A stretch of DNA of 64,000 nucleotides, taken from assembly GCF_000276605.1 (NCBI RefSeq), contig NZ_AKJX01000013.1, positions 1-64,000 of the forward strand, given 5' to 3'. Below, piece after piece: positions 63,515 through 64,000 of the stretch; the stretch's first letter is position 1, and every line of letters begins with the position of its first letter. The DNA is from Acidovorax sp. CF316 (GTDB lineage Bacteria; Pseudomonadota; Gammaproteobacteria; Burkholderiales; Burkholderiaceae_C). Both the position numbers and the translations under genes were made by a program. A model generated the notes under the pieces. That model searched no databases and was not told where the DNA came from. It saw only the letters and a program-made list of their open reading frames with translations.

Positions 63515-63813
63515 GGCTTCAGCCGAGGTCCGCTTTGGGTCCGATACTGCCCCTGCTTCGATGCCGGCAATCGGCCAAAGCTGCCATTTGGGGAGTGAAA
63601 AGTTGACGGCCGCTTCAGGCTTAACTGAGGCATTCGGTGATGGCTGCGTCCAATCGTTGCGAAGCTCGTAGCTCGTTTGCGGTCATTCAGCTAGTCTCCA
63701 CAACAGCGACCTTTGGCACAAAACGCGGGCAGGTTCATGTCCTGTCCGGACCAAAAGGGGACGGGTGAAACGAGCCATGCGACAGCCGCGCAGGAAGTCG
63801 TCTCTGACACCTT
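63515..63813. other. 299-base spacer without a supported gene
   Basis: It contains copy 3 of the dispersed repeat (63568-63586) and otherwise no gene, hairpin or promoter that I can support. It ends next to the stop codon of the partial GGDEF gene. Confidence 0.5.
63568..63586 (+). repeat. Dispersed CAATCGGCCAAAGCTGCCA element, copy 3
   Basis: Third copy of the short repeat sharing ATCGGCCAAAG with copy 2. Confidence 0.5.
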
Positions 63814-64000
63814 TTATTGAAACACGCACACGCCCGATGACTGGCTTTTGGCCTGGTACATCGCGGTGTCTGCGGCGCGCAGGTAGTCGTCCACCGTCGC
63901 CAGCCTGGATGCACTGCTGACAAGTCCAATGCTCGCGCCACTGATCACGGTGTGTTCGCCGACCACATAAGGCGCTGCGAGGGCGGCGGCGATCTGTTGA
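63814..64000 (-). CDS. 3' end of a GGDEF-domain protein (cut by window edge)
   Basis: On the minus strand the last 61 codons read VISGASIGLVSS, then LRAADTAMYQAKSQ, ending in VCVFQ and TAA at 63814. This is the closing part of a GGDEF diguanylate cyclase domain (the S-x-GI and ADxAMYxAK motifs). The catalytic motif lies beyond the right edge, so activity cannot be judged. Confidence 0.88.
   Translation of the reverse strand, partial: QQIAAALAAPYVVGEHTVISGASIGLVSSASRLATVDDYLRAADTAMYQAKSQSSGVCVFQ

Noticed and set aside
62060-64000. Integron cassette array
   Set aside because: No attC-type R-box pair or integrase is visible; only a short repeat is shared.

Overview
The window is GC-rich, densely packed chromosomal DNA from a beta-proteobacterium. 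Codon use, gene families (six LysR regulators, a MocR regulator, paired YeeE/YedE transporters, two photolyase classes plus DUF2256) and a GC-rich extragenic repeat near 11.8 kb point to the family Comamonadaceae, with an Acidovorax-like genus most likely. That placement is inferred from the content; no rRNA or tRNA gene is present to confirm it. I see no complete insertion sequence, prophage or CRISPR array.

Layout. 1-5.2 kb: a stress cluster (beta-CASP metallo-beta-lactamase nuclease, two small membrane proteins, an MgtC/DUF4010 membrane protein, two universal stress proteins). Its promoter regions carry FNR/Anr-type TTGAT-N4-ATCAA sites, two of them perfect, so it looks like a low-oxygen regulon. 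5.2-8.2 kb: a persulfide/sulfide-response module (Blh-type hydrolase divergent from BigR-type ArsR repressor and two YeeE/YedE sulfur transporters) around a 13-bp inverted repeat that forms both divergent promoters. 8.3-14.9 kb: DUF1801 protein with a histone-like tail, quinol monooxygenase and oxidoreductase pair, an Old Yellow Enzyme with its LysR regulator, and a MocR regulator whose gene is bracketed by copies of one 9-bp motif. 15-19.5 kb: a hybrid histidine kinase/HPt protein overlapping a REC-PAS-GGDEF-EAL protein.

19.6-27.6 kb is a patchwork of hypothetical genes, two small SHOCT-like lipoproteins, an AT-richer HEPN-like gene, a LysR/tautomerase pair, decayed coding remnants and glutathione reductase. 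27.7-30.6 kb is a tandem duplication of a two-gene unit (CPBP-family membrane protein divergent from a small membrane protein). 30.5-36.2 kb holds a two-component system, a secreted NTF2-like protein, a GAF-GGDEF cyclase and small exported proteins. 36.2-45.6 kb: MFS exporter with LysR regulator, an overlapping operon for an FeS photolyase, a DASH photolyase and DUF2256, a lipocalin, fasciclin proteins, and a thioredoxin-reductase-like enzyme with an Rrf2 regulator.

45.8-64 kb: a prolyl oligopeptidase, LysR/RidA, an ECF sigma/anti-sigma pair flanked on both sides by near-identical exported TPR proteins, FMN reductase/pirin, a second MFS/LysR pair, a four-gene operon of largely uncharacterised products (membrane protein, DUF899, beta-propeller, large wHTH regulator) divergent from MarR and DUF1398, and a repeat-bearing end with an exported HExxH protein and the 3' end of a GGDEF gene. 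The recurring theme is sensing and detoxification of redox, sulfur and electrophile stress, controlled by local divergent regulators.
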